Shown here piece after piece: positions 1 through 7,638 of a stretch of 8,281 bases of DNA. Position 1 is the stretch's first letter, and each line of letters begins with the position of its first letter. The stretch comes from Spartobacteria bacterium (GTDB lineage Bacteria > Verrucomicrobiota > Verrucomicrobiae > Chthoniobacterales > UBA6821): contig PLEU01000096.1 of the NCBI GenBank assembly GCA_003136515.1, forward strand, positions 1-8,281, read 5' to 3'. The position numbers were made by a program, and so were the translations under genes. The notes under the pieces were generated by a model. That model did no database searches, had not been told where the DNA came from, and worked only from the letters and a program-made list of their open reading frames with translations.

Positions 1-236
1 TGGGCGTAGTGACGCTTGTCACTCTCGTACTCGACGTGTGCTGTGGAAATGGTGATACCGCGGGCCTTTTCCTCAGGGGCCGCATCGATTTGGTCATAGG
101 CGCGTGCCTGAGCCTTGCCGGACTTTGCCAGCACAGTCGTGATAGCCGCCGTGAGTGTTGTCTTGCCGTGATCCACGTGTCCGATGGTACCGATGTTCAC
201 GTGGTCTTTATTGCGTTGGAATGCGTCCTTAGCCAT
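1..236 (-). CDS. tuf: Elongation factor Tu, N-terminal part (runs off the left edge)
   Basis: EF-Tu is the GTPase that delivers aminoacyl-tRNA to the ribosomal A site. The 78 visible codons start [20 protein letters not shown], the standard EF-Tu opening. The P-loop GHVDHGKT lies at residues 19-26 and the switch I segment RGITIS at about 59-64, followed by HVEYES and the start of the RHYAH region; the rest is outside the window. The ATG at 236-234 is fixed by family homology. No good Shine-Dalgarno sequence precedes it; the leader is A- and C-rich. It lies 65 bases downstream of tRNA-Thr on the same strand, so the two are probably cotranscribed, as in E. coli thrT-tufB. Whether a second tuf copy exists cannot be seen here. 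Confidence 0.98.
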   Translation of the reverse strand, partial: MAKDAFQRNKDHVNIGTIGHVDHGKTTLTAAITTVLAKSGKAQARAYDQIDAAPEEKARGITISTAHVEYESDKRHYA

Positions 237-301
237 ATGGGTGGGTTTGCTTGTGGGTGTTTTGTTTTTTTGGTGATTCGTACTTCTGTTCTATGATCTC
301 A

Positions 302-377
<76 letters not shown>

Positions 378-404
378 CTGTCCGGTCTGGTGACCGATCA
401 AGAT

Positions 405-433
405 ATTTAAAGAACATCGGCAATTTTGGACAC
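405..433 (-). promoter_or_regulatory. Possible promoter of the tRNA-Thr-tuf unit
   Basis: Upstream of tRNA-Thr the minus strand shows a -10-like TTAAAT (410-405) within TTTAAATAT. A weak -35-like GTGTCC lies 17 bases further upstream. This would start transcription about 20 bases before the mature tRNA 5' end, a reasonable distance for a stable-RNA promoter. A short inverted repeat, CGGTC-TGGT-GACCG (383-396), falls in the predicted leader. The -35 match is poor (3 of 6), so this is only a position-supported guess. Confidence 0.28.
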
Positions 434-643
434 TTGGGGTGATTGGGTCGCCCTGCGTGTCCGTGCCATTTTTCCGCAGGTTCCTAAAAACACCGACCAC
501 AGCACGGGCCGACTGGAATAGGCGGCTGCGCAACGATGTTTTCCGAGAAAAAGCGGACAGAAAGAATGCTGCGCGCGAGTTCTTCTGTCAAAAGCTATTT
601 TATGGGTGCCTCAGCACACGAGGTTAGGCATGGTGGTGGAGTA

Positions 644-1318
644 ATGAGCAGTAACGCAGATGAAAAGAGACCTGACTTTCTGGATGTGGCCTCCTGGCGG
701 AGAGATTACCTTCATGCCACATTGAACCGGGGTGAGCTGAATCCTGATCCCGTAGCCCAGTTTCATAAATGGTTTGAGGAGGCGGACTCTTGCCCAGCTG
801 TTCTGGAATCAACCGCGATGGTTCTCTCAACATCTTCGGCAAGCGGGGAAGTATCCTCCCGAATTGTTCTTCTAAAGGGCTATGATGCAACTGGGTTCAG
901 GTTTTTCACCAATATCGGGAGCCGCAAAGCGCTACAGATCGCCTCCAATTCCTCTGTATCGCTCCTCTTTTACTGGGAAGCGCTTGAGCGACAAATCCAG
1001 ATCAATGGAAGGGCAACCCAGCTCCCACGATCCGAAACCGAGGCTTACTTTGCAAGCCGCCCTCAGGGAAGTCGCATTGGTGCCTGGGCATCTCGTCAGA
1101 GCGAAGTCATTGAGGATCGGGAAACACTCGACCTTAGGGTCGCGGAAATTGAAAAGCGTTTTGAGGGATCCGAGGTACCTGCTCCGGATTTCTGGAGCGG
1201 CTATCTCGTCATACCTGAAAGCTATGAATTCTGGCAGGGACGGCCCAACCGACTTCACGACCGGTTCCAATATCGCACCTCGGCGGACGGCTGGGTGATC
1301 GAGCGGCTCAGCCCCTGA
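644..1318 (+). CDS. pdxH: Pyridoxamine 5'-phosphate oxidase
   Basis: FMN-dependent oxidase that converts pyridoxine or pyridoxamine 5'-phosphate to pyridoxal 5'-phosphate, the last step of vitamin B6 cofactor synthesis and salvage, in the cytoplasm. The 224-residue product aligns along its whole length with E. coli PdxH (218 aa) as I recall it. Visible landmarks are SSRIVLLKGYD (71-81, FMN phosphate contacts R73 and K78), TNIGSRKALQI (89-99), SLLFYWEALERQI (106-118), SRIGAWASRQS (143-153), and the C-terminal NRLHDRF (202-208), whose R203 and H205 correspond to the substrate-binding Arg and His. The frame is open upstream to 536 but the extra 36 residues look non-homologous. ATG 644 is chosen for length and because a GGAG (638-641) lies just ahead, although the 2-base spacing is short. 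yihY follows on the same strand. Confidence 0.96.
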   Translation: MSSNADEKRPDFLDVASWRRDYLHATLNRGELNPDPVAQFHKWFEEADSCPAVLESTAMVLSTSSASGEVSSRIVLLKGYDATGFRFFTNIGSRKALQIASNSSVSLLFYWEALERQIQINGRATQLPRSETEAYFASRPQGSRIGAWASRQSEVIEDRETLDLRVAEIEKRFEGSEVPAPDFWSGYLVIPESYEFWQGRPNRLHDRFQYRTSADGWVIERLSP

Positions 1319-1395
1319 CTTCTTCAAACTTCCAACATTCTCACGGCCTCTTGAAAGCCCTGCAACCCGAACAGGCGGACTCCCTGAAACAAGGG

Positions 1396-2352
1396 ATGAT
1401 CAGAAGATCACGCATCTCAATTCGAACAACCCTTCGTGCTCTCTGGCGCATCATTCGCGAAACCGTCCTCATCTACGCCCGTATCGGCGGCGAACAGAGC
1501 GCGGCAGCCTTCGCCTACTATGCGCTCTTCTCACTCGTTCCCCTGGTGGCACTCCTGCTGACACTCGGATCATACATCCTTCCAGCGCAGAACGTGATGG
1601 TTACCATTCACCGCTTCGTCCCGATCGGGGATGCCCAGCAGGATCTACTCTGGAAAATGGTGAGCGGTTTGGAAAAGGCCCGCGGCAGTGTCAGCCTTGC
1701 CTCCATCGCCATTCTCACATGGGCTTCCTTACGCTTCTTTCAGTCCCTCGTGCTCTCCATCAACCATGCTTGGGGAACGAGGCACCTCCCCTGGTGGCAG
1801 ATGCCGGTCAAAAATCTCGCCATGATCTTCGCGATGTCGGGAGCCCTGATCATAGGAACCGTTGTGCCCGCAATCCTGCAGGGCATCGCGCGCCTCATGC
1901 ATACCCTCGAATCCTGGATCACAGTCGACTTCCCCATGATCAATATCAAGCGGCTGCTGGCGGTGGTCGACATCAGCCGCTATGTCGGCGGGACACTCGT
2001 ACTCTTCTACTGCTTCGCCGTGCTTTATATGCTCGCACCAAGGCACAAGGTCAAATTCGCCCAAATCTGGCTTCCGGCACTCGTGGTCTCTGTCTTGATG
2101 CAGTTCGGTCAGGCTTTTTTTGTGAACATCGTACCGAAACTCATCAACTACAGTGCGATCTATGGCACTATGGGAAGTATGATGTTTCTCCTGCTCTGGG
2201 TGTACATTGCCGGTGTGATCATCATAAGCGGCGGCTGTCTTTGTGCGGCGCTCTCTCATCTCAGGGGGCATCACGCCTTCTTTGAGCAAAAGGCTGCATC
2301 ACTTTCGGGCGGCATACCCGCTGCTATCACCCCCGACCATCCGAATCCGTAA
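1396..2352 (+). CDS. yihY: YihY/UPF0761 family inner-membrane protein
   Basis: Polytopic membrane protein of the YihY (formerly misnamed ribonuclease BN) family; its biochemical role is unsettled. From ATG 1396 it has 318 residues with about six hydrophobic segments: roughly 36-64, 98-120, 138-163, 186-212, 222-245 and 255-285. Family signatures visible are SAAAFAYYALFSLVPLVAL (35-53) at the first helix and NYSAIYGTMGSMMFLLLWVY (251-270) at the last, followed by a soluble C-terminal tail. The frame also opens at TTG 1351, which would add 15 residues. Neither start has a properly spaced ribosome-binding site (AAGGG abuts ATG 1396), so the N-terminus is uncertain. It follows pdxH by 77 bases on the same strand and converges on the small membrane-protein gene, with only 9 bases between stop codons. 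No terminator hairpin is visible in that gap. Confidence 0.93.
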   Translation: MIRRSRISIRTTLRALWRIIRETVLIYARIGGEQSAAAFAYYALFSLVPLVALLLTLGSYILPAQNVMVTIHRFVPIGDAQQDLLWKMVSGLEKARGSVSLASIAILTWASLRFFQSLVLSINHAWGTRHLPWWQMPVKNLAMIFAMSGALIIGTVVPAILQGIARLMHTLESWITVDFPMINIKRLLAVVDISRYVGGTLVLFYCFAVLYMLAPRHKVKFAQIWLPALVVSVLMQFGQAFFVNIVPKLINYSAIYGTMGSMMFLLLWVYIAGVIIISGGCLCAALSHLRGHHAFFEQKAASLSGGIPAAITPDHPNP

Positions 2353-2361
2353 ACCGCATCC

Positions 2362-2541
2362 CTACTCGATCCAGCCGAAAATATTGTAATTGGTTGAAAC
2401 CAGGATGGCCACGATAGCTAGCAACCCAAGGATTTTGCCGATAATGACCACGGGCAGCAAAAATGTCACCCACCGGGTGATTGTATTCTCGAAAGCTACT
2501 TGTTTTGCTGTGGGTTCCGCAGGAAAAGGAAAATCGCTCAT
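2362..2541 (-). CDS. Small single-helix membrane protein, unknown function
   Basis: A 59-codon gene I do not recognise. It begins MSDFPFPAEPTAKQVAFENT and ends NYNIFGWIE. A polar N-terminus (about 1-24) is followed by one strongly hydrophobic segment, about residues 25-48 (FLLPVVIIGKILGLLAIVAI lies within it), and a short aromatic tail. Support for a real gene is mainly context. The ATG lies 33 bases after the der stop on the same strand. The reading frame fills the space between der and the yihY stop almost exactly, and the hydrophobic profile is coherent rather than random. No clear Shine-Dalgarno sequence precedes the ATG, which fits translation within a pgsA-der transcript but weakens the call. 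Lys36 inside the helix is unusual and could be a kink or an interaction point. Confidence 0.68.
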   Translation of the reverse strand: MSDFPFPAEPTAKQVAFENTITRWVTFLLPVVIIGKILGLLAIVAILVSTNYNIFGWIE

Positions 2542-2574
2542 GCGATTTTGAATTATCTCAGGGAGCCGGGCATG

Positions 2575-4158
2575 TCAACGCCTGGGCGCGCGCGGAGGAG
2601 TATTCCTGCCATTGGCCTTGGGCCGTTCGCTTCTTTTTTTCATGGCTGCAAATTTGGCATTCTTTTGGGGCGGTTTTTTAGCGCCCAATGCTTTTCCTCC
2701 CAACCGGACACCGGGCTTTTTCTTTTTTATGCGTTCTGGGAGCGGTGCTGCTGCTTCCTTGCCGTTCCCCGCATCCCCTGTAGGATGCAACCCAGCTTTT
2801 TTGCGATCCTGCACCTCTCGCGTCTCACGTCCGCGAAGTCGGAGTCGGATTGGAAGCCCGTGATAGGGCCAGCGCTCGCGGAATCTATTAAAGAGATACT
2901 CGCGATAGGCATCGGTAATCAAATCGGCGTCGTTGACGAAAAGGAGGAATTCCGGCGGGGAAAAAGGCCGTTGCACCTCGGGTACGACCTGAGTCGCGTA
3001 GAGTAGTTTGAAACGCTTTCCGGAGCGTGACGGCGGGGGGTGTACTTCAAAGAGCTCCCTGAAAAATCGGTTCAACTCCCCGGTGCCAATACGGGTGTCG
3101 GCATCCCGGCGGACGCTCTTGAGTGCCGAAAAAATCCGGCTGAACCCCTGACCTGTCTTGGCTGAGAGGCAGACTACCGGGGCGTAATCGAGGAAGAAAA
3201 GATCCTGCCGAATCTGGTCTGCCTGGTCTCCCTGCGATGCCCTCCCTCCATCCTCCTTGCGAACAAGATCCCATTTATTTAGCAGAATCAGGCATGCTTT
3301 GTGCGACTGCTGAAGCATTCCTGCTATACGCTTGTCTTGGGCCGTCACGCCACTCTCGGCGTCAATAACAAGCAACCCGGCATCTGCTCGGCGGATCGCC
3401 TCCTCGGAACGCATGGCGCTGAAGACCTCAACCGAGGTGTCAGGCCGGGAGCGATGGCGAAGCCCTGCTGTATCGACCAGAATATAGGCTTCACCTCCCA
3501 GCTCACAGCGAACATCCAGTGCGTCACGCGTAGTTCCCGCAATATTGCTGACAATGCTTCGCTCCTCGCCAAGCAAACGATTCAACAGGGAAGACTTGCC
3601 GACATTCGGCCTGCCCACGATGGCTAGTCGCGGAGCCGGCTCCTCTTCAGGCAGGGCCGAATCAATGCCTCCCAACTTCTCGCAAATACTCGCCAGAAGA
3701 TCATGCGTCCCGCGTCCATGCGCAGCACTCACAGTGAGAATTTCCGGGAATCCAAGTTCGTAGAAATCATTGGCCAGGGATTCGTGCATTTCCTGATCGA
3801 TCTTGTTAACAATCAGGATCATCGGGCGCCCCCCCGAGCGAAGCATCGCCGCCAGTTCACGATCCAGCGGCGTCAGTCCAGCACGACCATCCAGGACAAA
3901 TAGCAGCAGATCGGCACTGGCAATGGCAGCCTGGGCTGCGGTATGCGTCGCCTCGGCGAAATCGGGATCAGGTGAATCCCCGATGCCGCCCGTGTCGATA
4001 ATCTCAAAAGGAACCGGCCCCTCCTTACAGATTCCGGCCAGACGATCCCGGGTCACTCCCGGTTGGTCATGGACGATAGCTACACGCCGCCCCATCAGGC
4101 GGTTAAAAAGGGAGGACTTGCCCACATTGGGGCGACCGACAATAGCGACGCGTCTCAT
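2575..4158 (-). CDS. der: Ribosome biogenesis GTPase Der (EngA), with basic C-terminal tail
   Basis: Tandem-domain GTPase required for maturation of the 50S ribosomal subunit. The 527 residues contain a first G domain with GRPNVGKSS (8-16), DTGG (55-58) and NKID (118-121). A second follows with GRPNVGKSS (182-190), DTAG (229-232), NKWD (294-297) and SAK (332-334). The KH-like domain at about 350-443 includes the conserved VVPEVQRPFSPPEFLLFVN run (391-409). After it comes a lysine/arginine/proline-rich extension of about 80 residues (444-527) with KKKK at 478-481. This makes the protein longer than the usual 440-490. A charged insert (301-318) follows the second NKxD motif. ATG 4158 overlaps the pgsA stop as ATGA, so translation is probably coupled. 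A GAGAG lies about 8 bases upstream. Confidence 0.98.
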   Translation of the reverse strand: MRRVAIVGRPNVGKSSLFNRLMGRRVAIVHDQPGVTRDRLAGICKEGPVPFEIIDTGGIGDSPDPDFAEATHTAAQAAIASADLLLFVLDGRAGLTPLDRELAAMLRSGGRPMILIVNKIDQEMHESLANDFYELGFPEILTVSAAHGRGTHDLLASICEKLGGIDSALPEEEPAPRLAIVGRPNVGKSSLLNRLLGEERSIVSNIAGTTRDALDVRCELGGEAYILVDTAGLRHRSRPDTSVEVFSAMRSEEAIRRADAGLLVIDAESGVTAQDKRIAGMLQQSHKACLILLNKWDLVRKEDGGRASQGDQADQIRQDLFFLDYAPVVCLSAKTGQGFSRIFSALKSVRRDADTRIGTGELNRFFRELFEVHPPPSRSGKRFKLLYATQVVPEVQRPFSPPEFLLFVNDADLITDAYREYLFNRFRERWPYHGLPIRLRLRGRETREVQDRKKAGLHPTGDAGNGKEAAAPLPERIKKKKPGVRLGGKALGAKKPPQKNAKFAAMKKRSERPKANGRNTPPRAPRR

Positions 4159-4799
4159 GAATTTTCTCTCGGGGAAAGGTTGTCTGTGGGATTTTTAAAG
4201 TTCATTTTTGGAGAATCAGAGCGCTGTTCCGGCGCTGTATGACCTCCATCATTCAACTGGCTCATTCCCCGAGTAAGATAGCCCGCGCCGCTCAGAAGGG
4301 TAACGATTCCGGAGATCCAGACAACGCTCTCGGCATGCCTCCACTGCAGCATGACTACCGCCACAGTTAGCATCTGGAGGAAGGTGGAGGTCTTTCCAAG
4401 AACTGACGGACGCACCTCCAGATGATGATTCAGCAATCTGAGCACTGCACACCCGGTGACAATGATGACATCCCGCGTAATCACAAGCACGGGATACCAG
4501 ACAGGCAACTGATAGGGCCAGGTCGTCACGCTCAGCGTGACAATGGCGGTGAGCATTAACCCCTTGTCGGCTATGGGATCAAGAATTGCCCCAAGACGGG
4601 ACTTTAGATGGAACCGCCTGGCCAGCCAACCGTCCACCCCGTCACTCAGGGCGGCAAGTAGGAAGACTCCGATGGTCGCCAATCGTAGGTTCTCATCGGG
4701 ATGTCCTGCTGCAGCAGTTCTTCCGTAGTAGATCGCAAGCACGACAAAGACCGGAATCAGAAGAATCCTGGCAATCGTAATTTGGTTCGGGAGCGTCAT
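4155..4799 (-). CDS. pgsA: CDP-diacylglycerol-glycerol-3-phosphate 3-phosphatidyltransferase
   Basis: Integral membrane CDP-alcohol phosphatidyltransferase that makes phosphatidylglycerol phosphate, the committed step to phosphatidylglycerol and cardiolipin. From ATG 4799 it has 214 residues. The N-terminal LPNQITIARILLIPVFVV (3-20) is typical of PgsA. The catalytic signature SDGVDGWLARRF...G...D...D is complete: D53, D56, G57, A60, R61, G70, D74 and D78. Further hydrophobic helices lie at about 80-93, 97-122, 136-152 and 156-174. The tail (178-214) is polar and not family-typical. The frame extends to a TTG at 4868, but the 23 added residues lack homology, so ATG 4799 is preferred. No clear ribosome-binding site is visible. 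It heads a unit with der and the small membrane gene. A related CDP-alcohol transferase of different specificity cannot be excluded, but the N-terminus favours PgsA. Confidence 0.92.
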   Translation of the reverse strand: MTLPNQITIARILLIPVFVVLAIYYGRTAAAGHPDENLRLATIGVFLLAALSDGVDGWLARRFHLKSRLGAILDPIADKGLMLTAIVTLSVTTWPYQLPVWYPVLVITRDVIIVTGCAVLRLLNHHLEVRPSVLGKTSTFLQMLTVAVVMLQWRHAESVVWISGIVTLLSGAGYLTRGMSQLNDGGHTAPEQRSDSPKMNFKNPTDNLSPRENS

Positions 4800-4848
4800 A
4801 CCGCTGCCAGCATCCGTGCCAGAAAGGAAGAAGTAAAGGAAGCGAGTT

Positions 4849-4878
4849 CCAGTGAGACTTTCACACAAGTCTCACCGG
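4849..4878. promoter_or_regulatory. Inverted repeat in the pgsA/synthase divergent gap
   Basis: GTGAGACTT (4852-4860) and AAGTCTCAC (4867-4875) form a perfect 9-bp inverted repeat around TCACAC. After one A/C mismatch it continues with CC (4849-4850) and GG (4877-4878). It sits in the 181-base gap between the divergent starts of pgsA (4799) and the squalene/phytoene synthase (4981). No T-run follows the stem on either strand (A-run on the plus-strand side), so an intrinsic terminator is unlikely. A shared operator or a leader hairpin fits better. No convincing -35/-10 pair was found beside it. Confidence 0.5.
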
Positions 4879-4980
4879 AAAAAATGTCCAGCGGTATCAG
4901 AAACCAAGGTGCAACAATGCTGCAAAGATACCCTCGGAAGATTGCACCAAGAAGCTTCTCCCGATAGGAATGCCTCGTTG

Positions 4981-5850
4981 ATGGAAGAGCCTCCTGATAA
5001 AACGATCCTTCCTATTCGACTCGCGGGAACAGCAGGTCGGAAAAGCTCCAATCTGGCGCTTGCACTGCGTCTCCTGCCATCCGGCAGGAGACGTGATGCC
5101 TTTCTCTTCCACGATTTCTGCCGCACTGTGGATGACATAGCCGACAGCAACACCCTCGGCGTGCTGGAAAAACAGGCTGCCCTGGATGCGTGGCTTCGGG
5201 GACTCCAACCCCCTTACGAAAGCGGATTGCCTTCGGATTTCTTGGAGATGATCAAGCGGAGGAATCTCGACCGGCATCTTCTTTCAGAAATTCTCCTAGG
5301 AATGCGTATGGATACGGAGCAAAACCGCTACGCCACCTTCGACGAACTGCGCCACTACTGCTGGCGAGTAGCATCTGTTGTCGGACTAATTAGCGCCGAA
5401 CTTTTTGGAGGTAGGCCCTTCGATGCGGGTGGCATAGCCGTCAAAGCTTACGCAGAGGAGCTTGGGATTGCCCTCCAACTCACCAATATCCTAAGGGATG
5501 TGGGTGAGGATTCCGCAGTGAATCGCATTTATCTTCCTCTTGAAGACCTCACACGCTTCGGCGTCACAGAACGGGAGATTCTGGAAAAATCTCCTTCGCC
5601 CGCCATGACACATCTCTTGAATTTTCAGGCGGAGCGCACGGATGCCTGCTTTGGGAAGGCAGAACTGGCGTGGTCAGAAATGAGCGTGAATCAGCGCCGT
5701 CTCATGCGCCCCGCCCGGCTCATGAGTGCCATCTACCGCGAACTGCTCCTGCAAATGCATCGTGACCGGTACGATGTCCTGCATCATAATTATCGCGTCC
5801 GTCGCTGGAGAAAACTCCTACTTGGAGTGCAAGTGTTGATAGGCAAGTAA
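4981..5850 (+). CDS. Squalene/phytoene synthase family prenyltransferase (HpnD-like)
   Basis: Head-to-head condensation of two prenyl diphosphates, probably farnesyl diphosphate to presqualene diphosphate or dehydrosqualene on the way to hopanoids or carotenoids. The 289-residue product has the family core: KSSNLALALRLLP (21-33), first Asp-rich motif DDIAD (51-55) in FCRTVDDIAD, YCWRVASVVG (126-135), and the second Asp-rich motif in QLTNILRDVGED (166-177, D173 and D177), followed by RIYLP. FCRTVDDIAD resembles HpnD proteins, whereas LRDVGED is also common in CrtB, so the substrate is not settled from sequence. No hpnC, hpnE or desaturase gene is next to it. ATG 4981 has AGGA (4966-4969) 11 bases upstream. 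A TTG at 4978 would be better spaced. The frame stays open to 4852, but the added residues look non-homologous. Confidence 0.9.
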   Translation: MEEPPDKTILPIRLAGTAGRKSSNLALALRLLPSGRRRDAFLFHDFCRTVDDIADSNTLGVLEKQAALDAWLRGLQPPYESGLPSDFLEMIKRRNLDRHLLSEILLGMRMDTEQNRYATFDELRHYCWRVASVVGLISAELFGGRPFDAGGIAVKAYAEELGIALQLTNILRDVGEDSAVNRIYLPLEDLTRFGVTEREILEKSPSPAMTHLLNFQAERTDACFGKAELAWSEMSVNQRRLMRPARLMSAIYRELLLQMHRDRYDVLHHNYRVRRWRKLLLGVQVLIGK

Positions 5851-5935
5851 TACGAATGCAAAACCTGATAGTTTAAACTTGAACCCTCTGAGACGTATTT
5901 ATTTTTGGGGGTTTTTAGTTTTCCGATTTCACTTC

Positions 5936-7396
5936 TTAGCCGAAAAATCCGTCCGCCCACTCCTTGACTTCAGGATCCATTGTCACCAGGTCCGGCCAGC
6001 CCCGGGTATATCCTTCACCCGGCAGCTTTCGGGTGGCGTCAAATCCCATATGCGATCCCATATTCGGGATGGTTGGTGCATGATCGAGACTGTCGCTTGG
6101 ATTCTTGGTCATCGTACTGTCCCTCTGCGGATCGGTATTAGCCGTCCAGCGGAATAGTACCTCCGAGGTGTTCTGAACATCACAGTCCTCATCAACGACT
6201 ATGATGTACTTGGCAAACATCATCTGGCCCATACCCCAGAGCCCGTGCATGACCTTGAAAGCCTGCCAAGGATATTGCTTTCGAATTGAGACGAACACGA
6301 GATTGTGAAAGACACCCTCAGCGGGAAGGGCCATATCGACGATCTCGGGGAAGTTCATTTTGAAAATCGGTAGGAAGATGCGGACGCTTGCATCCCCCAT
6401 GTAGTAATCCTCCATAGGCGGCACACCGACGATCGTGGCGGGATAATACGCTTCTTTCCGGTGCGTAATTGCCGTCACATGAAATACGGGGTATTCATCG
6501 ACGGGCGTATAGAAGCCTGTGTGATCTCCAAATGGCCCCTCCGGTCGCACCTCTCCGGGTTGCACGTATCCCTCGATGACAAAATCACTCTCTGCGGGTA
6601 CTTCCAGTGGCACGGTGATGCACTTCACCAGATCGACCGATTTCTTTCTGGCAAAGCCAGCAAAGAGAATCTCATCGATCCCGTCGGGTAGCGGGGCCGT
6701 TGCGGCAAGCGTAAATACGGGGTCACCGCCGAGACATACCGCCACGGGCATTCGCTCCCCTCTTTCGTAATAGCGCTTGCCATGACGGGCGCCGACCTTG
6801 TGCACCTGCCAGTGCATGCCCGTGGTCTCCCCGTCGTAGATCTGAATCCGGTACATTCCCACATTCCGTTCTCCGGTATCGGGGTCCTGTGTATAGACAG
6901 TAGGGAGCGTGATGAATCGGCCCCCGTCCTGCGGCCAGCATTTCAGTACCGGGAGATCATCAAGGGAAAACGTGTCCCCTTCGTCGATCCTGTGCACCAC
7001 CTCCTGACATGGAGCACTCTTCACATGGCGGGGGCGTGCATGAATCAGGTCGATGCCATTGCGAAGAAGTTTGAGTCCATCACGGAAGGATTTGGGAGGT
7101 TTCGCCTTCATCAGAAACTCCAGTTGCCCTGCCAACTCATCAACGGATTCAAGACCGAGCGCAAGCGCCATGCGGCGCTTCGATCCAAGCGCGTTGATGA
7201 CCACGGGGAATGCGGAGATCCTGCCATTGATCGTCGGTTTCTCAAAGAGCAGCGCCTTCCCTCCTCCGGGTGATTTCATTTCTCTATCAGCCAGTTCGGT
7301 GATCTGAAGCTCGGTCGCTACCGGCATCGTGATACGACGTAACTCGCCGACTTCTTCAAGGGTTTTCAAAAAGGCGGCGTAGGATGGATAGGCCAT
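5936..7396 (-). CDS. ubiD: UbiD-family prenylated-FMN decarboxylase
   Basis: Reversible decarboxylase using prenylated FMN, most likely acting on a polyprenylated aromatic acid in ubiquinone or menaquinone synthesis. The 486 residues match E. coli UbiD (497 aa) along the whole length. Visible motifs are [20 protein letters not shown] (178-197, with R183 the likely catalytic arginine and N178 a probable metal ligand) and [18 protein letters not shown] (281-298, with E286 and D291 completing the Glu/Arg/Asp group). [12 protein letters not shown] (350-361) and [15 protein letters not shown] (447-461) follow. The quinone type cannot be decided: menaquinone-pathway members of the family look similar. 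The partner flavin prenyltransferase UbiX is not in the window. The frame opens at TTG 7408, but ATG 7396 gives the usual [10 protein letters not shown] beginning. It converges on the synthase gene, 85 bases apart. Confidence 0.94.
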   Translation of the reverse strand: MAYPSYAAFLKTLEEVGELRRITMPVATELQITELADREMKSPGGGKALLFEKPTINGRISAFPVVINALGSKRRMALALGLESVDELAGQLEFLMKAKPPKSFRDGLKLLRNGIDLIHARPRHVKSAPCQEVVHRIDEGDTFSLDDLPVLKCWPQDGGRFITLPTVYTQDPDTGERNVGMYRIQIYDGETTGMHWQVHKVGARHGKRYYERGERMPVAVCLGGDPVFTLAATAPLPDGIDEILFAGFARKKSVDLVKCITVPLEVPAESDFVIEGYVQPGEVRPEGPFGDHTGFYTPVDEYPVFHVTAITHRKEAYYPATIVGVPPMEDYYMGDASVRIFLPIFKMNFPEIVDMALPAEGVFHNLVFVSIRKQYPWQAFKVMHGLWGMGQMMFAKYIIVVDEDCDVQNTSEVLFRWTANTDPQRDSTMTKNPSDSLDHAPTIPNMGSHMGFDATRKLPGEGYTRGWPDLVTMDPEVKEWADGFFG

Positions 7397-7480
7397 GGCA
7401 ATGCCCAAGAATGCCTACTGTGTGCAGGAAAGTCACAAAAAAGATTGCCCCCAGAAGCATTACAAGGGAGATTACCCCCC

Positions 7481-7498
7481 CTCCTGAATTTTCAGGAG
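7481..7498. repeat. Palindrome immediately upstream of tRNA-Asp
   Basis: CTCCTGAA (7481-7488) and TTCAGGAG (7491-7498) are perfectly complementary around TT. As RNA this would be a 6-bp stem with an AATTTT loop. It ends 8 bases before the tRNA-Asp 5' end, preceded by a C-run. Possible roles are a processing hairpin in the tRNA precursor or a protein-binding site near the tRNA promoter; nothing in the sequence decides between them. Confidence 0.45.
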
Positions 7499-7506
7499 AC
7501 TCCCAA

Positions 7507-7580
7507 GGAGTTGTAGCTCAATTGGTCAGAGCACCGCCCTGTCACGGCGGGGGTTGCGGGTTCGAGCCCCGTCAACTCCG
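7507..7580 (+). tRNA. tRNA-Asp (anticodon GTC), no encoded CCA
   Basis: A complete cloverleaf: acceptor GGAGTTG/CAACTCC, D stem GCTC/GAGC, anticodon stem CCGCC/GGCGG around CTGTCAC, and T stem GCGGG/CCCGT with loop TTCGAGC. Positions 34-36 are GTC, and the discriminator is G, as expected for aspartate identity. The next bases are GGT, so CCA must be added after transcription, unlike the tRNA-Thr in this window. It is the last recognisable core gene before a gene-poor, repeat-bearing stretch; tRNA 3' ends are frequent integration sites. Confidence 0.96.
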
Positions 7581-7638
7581 GGTGGGGATTTCACTGTAGA
7601 AGCCTATAAATAAAGGCTCTAGGGTCACATGAGTGGAA

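Noticed and set aside
536..643. Longer N-terminus for pdxH, or a separate small gene (439-627) upstream
   Set aside because: The extra residues do not resemble PdxH N-termini, and the overlapping frame has no features; the region is better read as the pdxH leader.
932..1327. Minus-strand 131-codon frame opposite pdxH
   Set aside because: Antisense to a full-length conserved gene, with no recognisable motif or start signal.
1729..2289. Long minus-strand open frame opposite yihY (186 codons) and a plus-strand one in another frame
   Set aside because: Both lie inside a gene with clear family signatures; the products are rich in His, Arg and Asp without domain features, typical of shadow frames.
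5851..5935. Possible terminator between the converging synthase and ubiD genes (AACCC at 5882-5886, GGGTT at 5919-5923, then T-run)
   Set aside because: Only 5 base pairs with a loop of about 32 bases; too weak to call a terminator.
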